Shown: piece by piece, positions 32,272-38,688 of the stretch
Numbering within the stretch: position 1 is the first letter of the stretch
Layout: each line of letters begins with the position of its first letter
Assembly: GCA_028820505.1 (NCBI GenBank)
Contig: JAPPIT010000015.1
Coordinates: 1-38,688, forward strand
Source: Defluviicoccus sp.
Lineage (GTDB): Bacteria > Pseudomonadota > Alphaproteobacteria > MPNO01
DNA: 38,688 nucleotides
Reading direction: 5' to 3'
Position numbers and translations under genes: made by a program
The notes under the pieces: model-generated
Seen by the model: the letters and a program-made list of their open reading frames with translations, nothing else
Database searches by the model: none
Told to the model about the DNA's origin: nothing

Positions 32272-32767
32272 CCGGCCCGGCCCGGAACCGCTCGACGGCG
32301 GAAACCCGGTCCTCGACTTCCGCCGCCGCTTCGCGCTCTGGAACAACCTCTCCTTCTGGCGGCAATGGGCGGTCGGCGCGAGCCTCGCGGCGGTTGCGCT
32401 GCTCGGCGTGGCGATCCTCGACACGCCCTCCGGGCCGGGCTACGTCGCGGTGCTCCGATCGGCGGAAGACAATCCCGCATGGCTGGTCTCGGCCGACACC
32501 GCCGAAGGCGTGCTCTCGGTCCGGCCCATCGGGGCGTGGGGCGCGGCCCCGCGATCGTTCGAGCTTTGGGCGATCCCCCCGGGAAGCGCGCCCCAACCGC
32601 TCGGCGCCGTCCGAACGTCCGGAGCGACCGAGATACCGCTCGACATCGAGCTGGCCCGCGAGATCGCCGGCGCCGCCACCTTCGTCATCGGCCCGGCGGG
32701 GCAGCCGCCGACCGAAACCCCGGGTCGCCGATCGTACCGGGGCGATCTGCTGTCGCTCCACCGATAG
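32258..32767 (+). CDS. RskA-like anti-sigma factor C-terminal domain protein
   Basis: A 169-residue protein. A short Arg-rich N-terminus is followed by LWNNLSFWRQWAVGASLAAV with one membrane helix (about 37-54), then a periplasmic-type domain containing PAWLVSADTAEGVLSVRPIG and FELWAIPPGSAPQPLG, the hallmark segments of the anti-sigma-K (RskA) C-terminal domain. The cytoplasmic zinc-binding anti-sigma helices normally preceding the helix are absent, and no ECF sigma gene is adjacent. The ATG lies in the end of the upstream gene (14 nt overlap). It may be a truncated anti-sigma factor or a membrane sensor reused for another purpose. Confidence 0.65.
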   Translation: MSRTDRPGPEPLDGGNPVLDFRRRFALWNNLSFWRQWAVGASLAAVALLGVAILDTPSGPGYVAVLRSAEDNPAWLVSADTAEGVLSVRPIGAWGAAPRSFELWAIPPGSAPQPLGAVRTSGATEIPLDIELAREIAGAATFVIGPAGQPPTETPGRRSYRGDLLSLHR

Positions 32768-32867
32768 AGCGCCCTCTTACGAATAGTCCGTCCGGCGATC
32801 GGCGGGTCGGCCAATAGGGGCCGGCGACGGGGAAACCTCAAAAATGATCTAAAAGAGAAAAATACCC

Positions 32868-32896
32868 TTGACCCGGGACGCGTTTGAGACCATATT
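32868..32896 (+). promoter_or_regulatory. Strong promoter-like unit, copy 1
   Basis: -35 TTGACC (32868-32873), 17 bp spacer, -10 CATATT (32891-32896), preceded by an A-rich stretch (32838-32863) resembling an UP element. Downstream is GTGGGGAAGTGGGG (32904-32917). The block is about 80% identical to copy 2 at 33128. No obvious gene begins downstream. Confidence 0.6.
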
Positions 32897-33127
32897 TCGC
32901 ACTGTGGGGAAGTGGGGCAGCTGGCGGAGTTGCCCGCTCCCGCCGCACAGGGACAGGAGCATGGAACCCGGCGATCCCCGAAGAGACCGGCCGGGGCGGC
33001 GCCGGGGAGCTGCATGGGACGGATTCGGAGCTCCGAAGGCCAGTTTCGGGGTGGAATCGGAAGAGAGAAAAAACCTCGTGAAATCCGTGACTTACCGATT
33101 TATTTTCCCTAAATAAGCATTTTTTGC

Positions 33128-33156
33128 TTGACTCGGGACGCGTTTTAGGCTATATT
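33128..33156 (+). promoter_or_regulatory. Strong promoter-like unit, copy 2
   Basis: -35 TTGACT (33128-33133), 17 bp spacer CGGGACGCGTTTTAGGC, -10 TATATT (33151-33156), with an AT-rich upstream stretch (33097-33126). GTGGAGAAGTGGGG (33164-33177) follows at the predicted transcription start and runs into a hairpin at 33175. Together these could specify a very short (about 40 nt) RNA. Confidence 0.65.
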
Positions 33157-33174
33157 TGCCAGAGTGGAGAAGTG

Positions 33175-33199
33175 GGGGCGCCGGAGGTTTCGGCGCCCC
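33175..33199 (+). terminator. Terminator-like hairpin directly after promoter copy 2
   Basis: GGGGCGCCG (33175-33183) and CGGCGCCCC (33191-33199) form a perfect 9 bp stem with loop GAGGTTT, followed by TTTCC. It begins only about 12 nt after the predicted transcription start, so it would terminate almost at once or cap the 5' end of a longer RNA. The loop contains GAGG, a Shine-Dalgarno-like core. Confidence 0.5.
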
Positions 33200-33238
33200 T
33201 TTCCGTTGCCGGGCACACCGCCCCGTCCGTCCCCCGGT

Positions 33239-33352
33239 CGTCATGCCCGGACTTGTTCCGGGCATCCACGTCTTGCGGCATCGCGGTGCGAGCCTGGCGC
33301 GGGCGAAGCGGTCGAGGGACGTGGATGCCCGGAACAAGTCCGGGCATGACGG
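33239..33352. repeat. Palindromic repeat A, copy 2
   Basis: Left arm 33239-33272 and right arm 33318-33352 are inverse complements apart from the outermost base, each with the CCCGGACTTGTTCCGGG inner hairpin. The centre (CTTGCGGCATCGCGGTGCGA onward) closely matches copy 3 at 38589, so the whole 115 bp unit, not just the arms, is conserved. Confidence 0.85.
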
Positions 33353-33405
33353 AAGTACGGAAGAAACGCCGCGGGTCTCGCGCCCGCTATGTGGAGGAGA
33401 CGAAC

Positions 33406-33639
33406 ATGCATGCGATCGCCATTGCCACCGATGCGGCCGTCACCCGGAGCGGGCCGCCCACGGAGATCCCGGCGACGGAGGGGATCCGCGACATGCCGAC
33501 CCGCGGATCGGATATGCCGACTCCCCGGCGCCGCGCGCGCGGTCGGCATTTGCCGACGGAAATGCCGACCGGCATGTCGAGTCGGCAAAGGTCGACATTC
33601 CCGCCCGGCATCCGCGGGGCGCGAATGTCGACCCGGTAG
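33406..33639 (+). CDS. Doubtful 77-residue ORF over the octamer array
   Basis: The ATG has a strong ribosome site (GGAGGAG, 6 nt upstream). The peptide is of low complexity, with repeated MPT or LPT tripeptides (RDMPTRGSDMPTP, HLPTEMPTGMS) that come from the DNA octamers. No family is recognised. It may be a small repeat-containing protein, or simply an open frame through a binding-site array. The strong ribosome site is the main argument for translation. Confidence 0.3.
   Translation: MHAIAIATDAAVTRSGPPTEIPATEGIRDMPTRGSDMPTPRRRARGRHLPTEMPTGMSSRQRSTFPPGIRGARMSTR
33493..33632. repeat. Array of WTGYCGAC octamers in both orientations
   Basis: Forward copies at 33493, 33514, 33550, 33562, 33574 (one mismatch) and 33625; reverse copies at 33542, 33581 and 33591. 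GTCGGCA-TT-TGCCGAC (33542-33557) is a near-perfect 16 bp palindrome. Nine copies in 140 bp is far beyond chance and resembles an operator array, though a decayed minisatellite is possible. Confidence 0.55.
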
Positions 33640-33715
33640 CGATTTGTCTACTCGATGTCGGGACAGCAAGGAGGGATGGATGGCGTACGACTGGAACGAT
33701 TTGCCGCCAAGCCGG

Positions 33716-34831
33716 TCAGGGCGCCTCGGCGGTGTCGATGTGGATGTGGACCGGCTCGGGGCCGTCCTCGATCTCGCGGCCGAGCACGCGGACCGCCTTT
33801 TCGGCTTCGCCGATGGGATAGCTGTGGGTGCAGAGGTCGGCGAGGTCGCGCCAGCGCGCCTTCAGGATGTCGATCGCCTTGACCGTGTCGACCCAGTCGG
33901 ACGACAGCACGCCGAGCAGGGAGATCTCGCGAAAGACCAGCTTGTCGGTGTAGAGGTCGTTGAGCGCGTTGTCGGTCTTGAGTCCGGCGACGACGACATT
34001 TCCGCCCTTGCGCACCATGTCGACGGCCTGGAGCAGCGGCTCGGTCGCGTGCGCGGATACGTCGACCACGACGTCCGCGCCATGGCCCCCGGTCAGCGCG
34101 AGCACTCGTTCGACGGGGTCCTCCCGGTCGACGTCGATCGTCGCGTCGGCGCCGAGCGCACGGGCGAGCTCCAGCCGCCTCGCGTCGGCGCCGGTGCCGG
34201 TAACGATCACCCGTTCGGCGCCGAGCTCGCGCGCGACCACGACGCAGAGCAGGCCGCGCTGCCCCGGCCCGGTGATGACCACCGTGTCGCCGGCGCGCGT
34301 CCGCGGCCGTTCGCCCGCCCAGCGGACCGCGTTGGACAGCGGGTTGAACAGGCTCAGCACGTCCGTCGGGATGTCGTCCGGCGCCCGGTGCAGCCGGGTC
34401 CGGGGATGCAGGTAGAGATGCGAGGCATAGCCGCCCCAGAGATGGGGCGGCACGTCGAACCCCATACGCAGCCCGTAGCCCATGTTGTTGTCGCACAGCA
34501 CCGTGCGGTCGTCCCTGCAATACCGGCACTGACCGCAGCCGATCGAGGTCTCGACGATCACCCGGTCGCCTTCCCTGACGCCCCAGCGCTTGAGCGCGTC
34601 GGCGCCCGCCCGGTCGATCCAGCCGAAGATTTCGTGTCCCGGGATGATCGGGAACAGTCCGCGCCCGGACGCGCCGAGGCGGCCGTCATATTGCTCGTAA
34701 TCGGTGCCGCAGAGCCCCGCCGCCTCCATGCGGAGCACGCCGTCGTCGGCGCCGATCTCGGGGATCGCGACCTCGCGGTAATCGAACCGCCGGGGTGCGG
34801 TCAGCACCGCGGCAAACGCGTTATCCGCCAC
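33716..34831 (-). CDS. Zinc-dependent alcohol dehydrogenase (MDR family)
   Basis: A 371-residue medium-chain dehydrogenase. Catalytic zinc residues Cys41 (GLCGTDY) and His66-Glu67 (PGHEIFGW); structural zinc cysteines 99, 102, 105 and 113 (GCGQCRYCRDDRTVLC); NAD(P)-binding VVITGPGQRG (184-193). The start is GTG at 34831 with GGGGAGGAAG upstream; a longer frame to 34993 is rejected because it crosses the divergent thiolase start region. It oxidises an alcohol or 1,2-diol or polyol, substrate unknown. Divergent from the thiolase gene, with a shared 100 bp promoter region. Confidence 0.92.
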   Translation of the reverse strand: MADNAFAAVLTAPRRFDYREVAIPEIGADDGVLRMEAAGLCGTDYEQYDGRLGASGRGLFPIIPGHEIFGWIDRAGADALKRWGVREGDRVIVETSIGCGQCRYCRDDRTVLCDNNMGYGLRMGFDVPPHLWGGYASHLYLHPRTRLHRAPDDIPTDVLSLFNPLSNAVRWAGERPRTRAGDTVVITGPGQRGLLCVVVARELGAERVIVTGTGADARRLELARALGADATIDVDREDPVERVLALTGGHGADVVVDVSAHATEPLLQAVDMVRKGGNVVVAGLKTDNALNDLYTDKLVFREISLLGVLSSDWVDTVKAIDILKARWRDLADLCTHSYPIGEAEKAVRVLGREIEDGPEPVHIHIDTAEAP

Positions 34832-34931
34832 CGGCTTCCTCCCCGCTTGATTATTTTCCGCCGTAAATCGATCATAGCGAACGCACGAGCGGCCCGCGAG
34901 GCGGGCGTCTTCCAATCCGGAGAATATCCGC

Positions 34932-36098
34932 ATGACCGCATGCATCGTGGGCTGGTCCCACACGAAGTTCGGCAAGCACGAAGACCGGGACATCGAGTCC
35001 CTGATAACCGAGGTCGCGGTCGGCGCGCTCGACGACGCGGGCGTGGCGCCGGCGGATATCGACGAGATCTATATCGGTCACTGCAACGGCGGCTTCGTGC
35101 GCCAGGAATTCCCCTCCTCGCTGGTGCTCCAGGCGGATGACGATCTCCGCTTCAAGCCGGCGACCCGGGTGGAAAACGCCTGCGCCACCGGATCGGCCGC
35201 CATTCATCAGGGGCTGAACGCGATCGCCGCCCGGAAGGCGCGCCGGGTGCTGGTGGTGGGCGTGGAGAAGATGACCGAGCTTGCCGGGGCCGCGATCGGC
35301 GAGGTGCTGGTCAAGGCGAGCTACGTCAAGGAGGAAGGCGGCGAGAACGGCAGCTTCGCCGCGATCTTCGGACGCATCGCCGAGAGCTATTTCCAGAAAT
35401 ACGGCGACAAGACCGACGCGCTCGCCCGGATCGCCGCCAAGAACCACGCCAACGGCGCGGCGAACCCGCTCGCGCATTTCCAGAAGGATCTTGGGTTCGA
35501 GTTCTGCCGCGCCGAGTCGGACAAGAACCCCGTCGTCGCCGGCCCCTTGAAGCGGACCGACTGCTCGCCGGTCACGGACGGCGCGGCGGCGGTGGTGCTG
35601 ACCGACCTCGATACCGCGCTCGCCCACGACAAGGCGGTCGTGTTCCGCGCCGCGCGCCACGTGAACGAGTTTCTGCCCATGAGCCGGCGCGACCCGACGC
35701 GGTTCGAGGGCGCCGAGCTGGTCTGGCAACAGGCCTTCGACGACAGCGGGCTCGCGCTCGACGATCTCGACCTGCTGGAGGTACACGACTGCTTCACGAT
35801 CGCAGAGCTGATCATCTACGAAGCCCTCGGCCTGACCGCGCGCGGCGAAGGTGCGACCGCCGTCGAGGAAGGCTGGACCGGGAAGACCGGCAAGCTGCCG
35901 ATCAACCCGTCCGGCGGTCTCAAGTCGAAGGGCCACCCGATCGGCGCCACCGGCGTCTCCATGCACGTGATGGCCGCGATGCAGGTTCGCGGCGACGCCG
36001 GCGCGATCCAGGTGCCGGACGCCAAGCTCGCCGGCGTGTTCAACATGGGCGGAAGCGCGGTGGCCAACTACGCGAGCATCCTGGAGCCGCTTCGCTGA
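34932..36098 (+). CDS. Thiolase family protein (SCP2/lipid-transfer-type thiolase)
   Basis: A 388-residue thiolase of the SCP2-like branch, which cleaves or forms 3-ketoacyl-CoA. Catalytic residues: Cys84 (ENACATGSAA), His285 (EVHDCFT) and His335 (KSKGHPIGATG). The second active cysteine of biosynthetic thiolases is replaced in FNMGGSAVANY, as is normal in this subgroup. GGAG lies 9 nt before the ATG. Many such proteins work with a small DUF35 (zinc-OB) partner, which is not present here. It is followed 35 bp later by the molybdenum hydroxylase gene, probably in one transcript. Confidence 0.92.
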   Translation: MTACIVGWSHTKFGKHEDRDIESLITEVAVGALDDAGVAPADIDEIYIGHCNGGFVRQEFPSSLVLQADDDLRFKPATRVENACATGSAAIHQGLNAIAARKARRVLVVGVEKMTELAGAAIGEVLVKASYVKEEGGENGSFAAIFGRIAESYFQKYGDKTDALARIAAKNHANGAANPLAHFQKDLGFEFCRAESDKNPVVAGPLKRTDCSPVTDGAAAVVLTDLDTALAHDKAVVFRAARHVNEFLPMSRRDPTRFEGAELVWQQAFDDSGLALDDLDLLEVHDCFTIAELIIYEALGLTARGEGATAVEEGWTGKTGKLPINPSGGLKSKGHPIGATGVSMHVMAAMQVRGDAGAIQVPDAKLAGVFNMGGSAVANYASILEPLR

Positions 36099-36133
36099 TC
36101 GCGCTCTGACCCGGTAACCGGCGGAAATTGTCG

Positions 36134-38467
36134 ATGGGCGAGTTCGGCGTCGGACAGCCCGTGCCGCGTCTCGAGGATCCCGCGCTGCTGACGGGCCGCG
36201 GGCTGTTCGCGGACGATGCGGGACCGGGCTTCGAGGGGGCGCTGCGGGGCTACGTCCTGCGCTCGCCGCACGCCAATGCGCGGTTCGCGGAGATCGACGT
36301 TTCCGAAGCCGCCGCCGTGCCGGGCGTCGCCGCGGTGCTGACCGCGCGGGACTATATCGCCGACGGGCTGGGACCGATCCCCCACATCGGACCCCCGGTC
36401 GAACGGAGGGGCGGCGGGGCGCCCGCGAGCCCGCCCTACTATCCGCTCGCGGACGGTCACGCGCGCCATGTCGGCGATGGGGTCGCGTTCATCGTCGCCG
36501 ATACGCTCGAAAGCGCGAAGGACGCCGCGGAACGGATCGCGGTCGATTACGAACCTCTCCCCTCGGTTACCGGAACGGCGGAGTTGCTGGAGAACGGTGC
36601 GCCGGCCGTCTTCGACGGATGCCCGGACAACGAATGCTTCGTCCACGAGATCGGCGACCGCGCCGCGACCGATGCGGCTTTCGCGGGCGCGCGGAACGTG
36701 GTGCGCCGGCGTTTCCTGCTCTCCCGGGTATTGGCCAACGCCATCGAGCCGCGCGGCTGCGTGGCCGATTACGATCCTCGCGCGCGGCGCCTGTCCCTGC
36801 GCGCGCCGGTCCAGCACCCTTTCGTCGTGCGCGGCCTCCTCGCGAACCGGGTTTTCGGCGTCGACGAGCAGAGCATCCATGTCGAGGTCGACGACGTGGG
36901 CGGCAGTTTCGGCATCAAGGCCAACGTCTATCCGGAATACCTGCTGTCGCTGTGGGCGGCGCGCCGGCTCGGCCGGCCGGTGCGCTGGGCGAGCGAGCGC
37001 TCGGAAGGGCATCTGAGCGACTTTCACGGGCGCGACAACGTCACCGACGCCGAGCTGGCGCTCGATGCGGACAACCGATTCGTCGGCCTTCGCGTACGCA
37101 CCGTGGTCAATCTGGGCGCCTATCTCTCGCCGCTCGGCGCCGGGCCGGCGGTGAACAATCTCGGCTCTCTCGCCGGCGTCTACCGGACGCCCGCCGCCCA
37201 TGTCGAGGTGCGCGGCGCGCTCAGCAACAGCCAGCCGACCGCGCCCTATCGCGGCGCGGGACGCCCGGAAGCCGCGTTCGTCATCGAGCGGCTGATCGAC
37301 GCGGCGGCCGAAGATCTCGGCGTCGACCGCGTGGAGCTCCGGCGCAGGAACATCATCGGCAGCGAAGAGCTCCCCTTCGCCACCCCGCTGGGATTCGTCT
37401 ACGACTCGGGCGATTTCGAGACCAATATGGACCGTGCGTTGTCCCTTGCCGAAGCGGACCGCTTCGAGCGACGGCGGAAAGACGCGGCAGGCAACGGCAA
37501 GCTTCTCGGTCTCGGCGTCGCCAACGCCATCGAGCGCGCCGCGCCGCCCGGGCTCGAATTCGCGGAGATCCGGTTCGCGCCCTCGGGCCGCGCGACCGTG
37601 CTCTGCGGCGCGACGACCCAGGGCCAGGGCCACGCGACCACTTTCGCGCAACTCCTGAGCGACCGGCTCGGGCTGGACCCGGAAGAAATCCGGTTCGTGC
37701 AGGGCGACACCGACCGCCTCGCCTTCGGCTTCGGCGCGGGCGGCTCGCGGATATCGGCCATGGGCTGCGCGGCGTTGCTGATCGCGGCCGACAAGGTCGT
37801 CGACAAGGGAAAGCGCATCGCCGCCCACGTGCTGGAAGCGGCCGTGGACGACATCGAATTCGCCGACGGCCGGTTCGCGATCGCCGGGACCGATCGCACG
37901 ATCGCCCTGAGCGACGTGGCGAAAACCACGTTCCAGCCGGCGCGGCTGCCCGGAGACATCGAGCCGGGACTGATCGAGACCGGGACCTACCGGTCGCACG
38001 TCGCGAGCTATCCCAACGGCTGCCACGTCTGCGAGGTCGAGATCGACCGGGAGACCGGCGAAGCCCGCATTCTCCGCTATGTCGTGGTCGACGATTTCGG
38101 CACGGTGATCAACCCGCTCCTGGTCGAGGGACAGGTCCATGGCGGCGTCGCCCAGGGCGCGGGACAGGCGCTGATGGAGCGCATGGTCTTCGACCGCGAC
38201 AGCGGCCAGATGCTCGCCGGCTCGCTGATGGACTACGCGATGCCGCGGAGCGACGATCTGTGCTTCTTCGAGGTCGAGAGCAACCCGGTGCCGACCGTGG
38301 CCAACCCGCTCGGCGTCAAGGGCGCCGGGGAAGCCGGAACGGTGGGCGCGCTGCCGGCGGTGATCAGCGCGGTGAACGACGCGCTGCGCCCGCTGGGAGC
38401 GGGCGAAATCGAGATGCCGGCGACCCCGGAGCGGATTTGGCGGGCGGTGAGGAGCGCCCCGGCATAA
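36134..38467 (+). CDS. Molybdenum hydroxylase large subunit (xanthine dehydrogenase/CoxL-like)
   Basis: A 777-residue molybdopterin-binding subunit. Features: an N-terminal (a/b hammerhead) domain with [10 protein letters not shown] and [20 protein letters not shown] (254-262); PYRGAGR (371-377), the form II type active-site loop rather than AYxCSFR of true CO dehydrogenase; QGQGHATTF; and GVKGAGEAG with catalytic Glu733. The ATG at 36134 is chosen; TTG at 36128 is possible. The FAD and 2Fe-2S subunits that normally accompany it are not in the window, upstream or downstream to 38688. It would hydroxylate an aldehyde or N-heteroaromatic ring. Confidence 0.92.
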   Translation: MGEFGVGQPVPRLEDPALLTGRGLFADDAGPGFEGALRGYVLRSPHANARFAEIDVSEAAAVPGVAAVLTARDYIADGLGPIPHIGPPVERRGGGAPASPPYYPLADGHARHVGDGVAFIVADTLESAKDAAERIAVDYEPLPSVTGTAELLENGAPAVFDGCPDNECFVHEIGDRAATDAAFAGARNVVRRRFLLSRVLANAIEPRGCVADYDPRARRLSLRAPVQHPFVVRGLLANRVFGVDEQSIHVEVDDVGGSFGIKANVYPEYLLSLWAARRLGRPVRWASERSEGHLSDFHGRDNVTDAELALDADNRFVGLRVRTVVNLGAYLSPLGAGPAVNNLGSLAGVYRTPAAHVEVRGALSNSQPTAPYRGAGRPEAAFVIERLIDAAAEDLGVDRVELRRRNIIGSEELPFATPLGFVYDSGDFETNMDRALSLAEADRFERRRKDAAGNGKLLGLGVANAIERAAPPGLEFAEIRFAPSGRATVLCGATTQGQGHATTFAQLLSDRLGLDPEEIRFVQGDTDRLAFGFGAGGSRISAMGCAALLIAADKVVDKGKRIAAHVLEAAVDDIEFADGRFAIAGTDRTIALSDVAKTTFQPARLPGDIEPGLIETGTYRSHVASYPNGCHVCEVEIDRETGEARILRYVVVDDFGTVINPLLVEGQVHGGVAQGAGQALMERMVFDRDSGQMLAGSLMDYAMPRSDDLCFFEVESNPVPTVANPLGVKGAGEAGTVGALPAVISAVNDALRPLGAGEIEMPATPERIWRAVRSAPA

Positions 38468-38470
38468 CCG

Positions 38471-38563
38471 TCCCTCGATACGGCGCCGATGTGCCTACTC
38501 GGGATGAGGGAAAGCGAAGAATCCCTCACCCTGAGTAGCGGCGAAGCCGCGTATCGAAGGGGG
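38471..38563. repeat. Palindromic repeat B, copy 3
   Basis: Begins TCCCTCGATACGGCGCC and ends GTATCGAAGGGG, with inner TACTCGGGATGAGGG and CCCTCACCCTGAGTAG blocks. Situated directly after a stop codon and followed by repeat A3 with 25 bp between, the same B-then-A order as at 10523-10778. Confidence 0.85.
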
Positions 38564-38588
38564 CCTATAGGGTTCGACGACACCTCTT

Positions 38589-38688
38589 CCGTCATGCCCG
38601 GACTTGTTCCGGGCATCCACGTCTTGCGGCATCGCGGTGCGAGCCGGGCGCCGGCGAGGCGGCGGAGGGACGTGGATGCCGGGAACAA
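38589..38688. repeat. Palindromic repeat A, copy 3 (cut by window end)
   Basis: Left arm 38589-38623 matches A1 exactly. The centre matches A2 (CTTGCGGCATCGCGGTGCGA). The right arm begins at 38669 and has one C-to-G change before the window ends. Confidence 0.85.

Larger units (their letters stand above)
32768..33715. other. 948 bp largely non-coding region with twin promoters, hairpin, repeat A2 and octamer array
   Basis: Two promoter-like units (32868 and 33128), both preceded by A/T-rich upstream stretches, a hairpin at 33175, palindromic repeat A2, a doubtful ORF at 33406 and a cluster of TGCCGAC-type octamers (33493-33632) fill the space between the RskA-like gene and the 3' end of the alcohol dehydrogenase. 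None of the ORFs in between 32868 and 33239 has a good ribosome site. Confidence 0.6.
38468..38688. other. Right-end intergenic region composed of repeats B3 and A3
   Basis: No coding sequence is supported. Repeat B3 begins 4 bp after the molybdenum hydroxylase stop, and repeat A3 runs off the window edge. Confidence 0.7.

Noticed and set aside
32868-33116. 82-residue ORF starting in promoter copy 1
   Set aside because: It begins within the -35 box, lacks a ribosome site and has an Arg/Gly-rich translation typical of non-coding GC-rich DNA.
36128-36133. TTG start for the molybdenum hydroxylase subunit
   Set aside because: An ATG two codons later is at least as good and more usual; neither has a strong ribosome site, so the choice is marginal.

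Overview
This is a GC-rich (roughly two thirds G+C by eye) bacterial window that looks like an alphaproteobacterium, plausibly Rhodospirillales- or Rhizobiales-like. The evidence is the density of solute-binding-protein transporters (NitT/TauT-type ABC, two TRAP systems, a tripartite tricarboxylate transporter), long co-directional catabolic operons with 1-19 bp overlaps, GTG/TTG starts, and palindromic intergenic repeats of a kind common in that class. The taxon is an inference; no rRNA, tRNA or marker gene is present. I see no CRISPR array, phage or intact insertion sequence.

Layout. (1) 1-1505: the 5' end of a small ribbon-helix-helix/MobC-like gene, an AT-richer spacer, and a DUF3179 gene that stops about 100 residues early. 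(2) 1609-9188, minus strand: a tight operon reading ATPase, solute-binding protein, two permeases (NitT/TauT ABC), Rieske ferredoxin, an unknown 108-residue protein, an amidohydrolase, an MmgE/PrpD protein and a PEP-mutase/isocitrate-lyase-family protein. (3) 9277-10353, plus strand: an FMN-dependent 2-hydroxyacid dehydrogenase, divergent from the ABC operon. (4) 10840-19866, minus strand: three UbiD-family decarboxylases with an SDR between two of them, then a second FMN 2-hydroxyacid dehydrogenase and a ThDP-dependent decarboxylase. (5) 20062-24242, plus strand: a TTT-type receptor and a complete TRAP transporter. (6) 24302-24813, minus strand: a small two-gene unit (RHH-like plus membrane protein) with its own promoter. 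(7) 25053-31344, minus strand: a second TRAP transporter, a second amidohydrolase about 60% identical to the first, and a TctA-TctB fusion permease. (8) 31513-32767, plus strand: a citryl-CoA-lyase-like protein and an RskA-like anti-sigma C-terminal domain. (9) 32768-33715: a long non-coding stretch with two near-identical strong promoters, a hairpin, a palindromic repeat and an octamer array. (10) 33716-38467: a zinc alcohol dehydrogenase divergent from a thiolase and a molybdenum hydroxylase large subunit. The window ends in repeats.

Functionally this reads as a catabolic island for imported organic acids. UbiD enzymes would add or remove CO2 on unsaturated or aromatic acids. The 2-hydroxyacid dehydrogenase plus ThDP decarboxylase pair has the logic of the mandelate pathway (2-hydroxyacid to 2-oxoacid to aldehyde). 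The amidohydrolases resemble the decarboxylase/hydrolase branch of the superfamily. PrpD, PEP-mutase-like, citryl-CoA-lyase-like and thiolase proteins could process the resulting acids and acyl-CoAs. The substrate cannot be read from sequence. No ring-hydroxylating oxygenase, CoA ligase, UbiX (needed to make prenyl-FMN) or classical regulator is in the window.

Second theme: several families of palindromic repeats sit in the gaps of this cluster. One short element (here called D) supplies the TAG stop codon of three genes and the first residues of a fourth, so repeat insertion has visibly edited protein ends.
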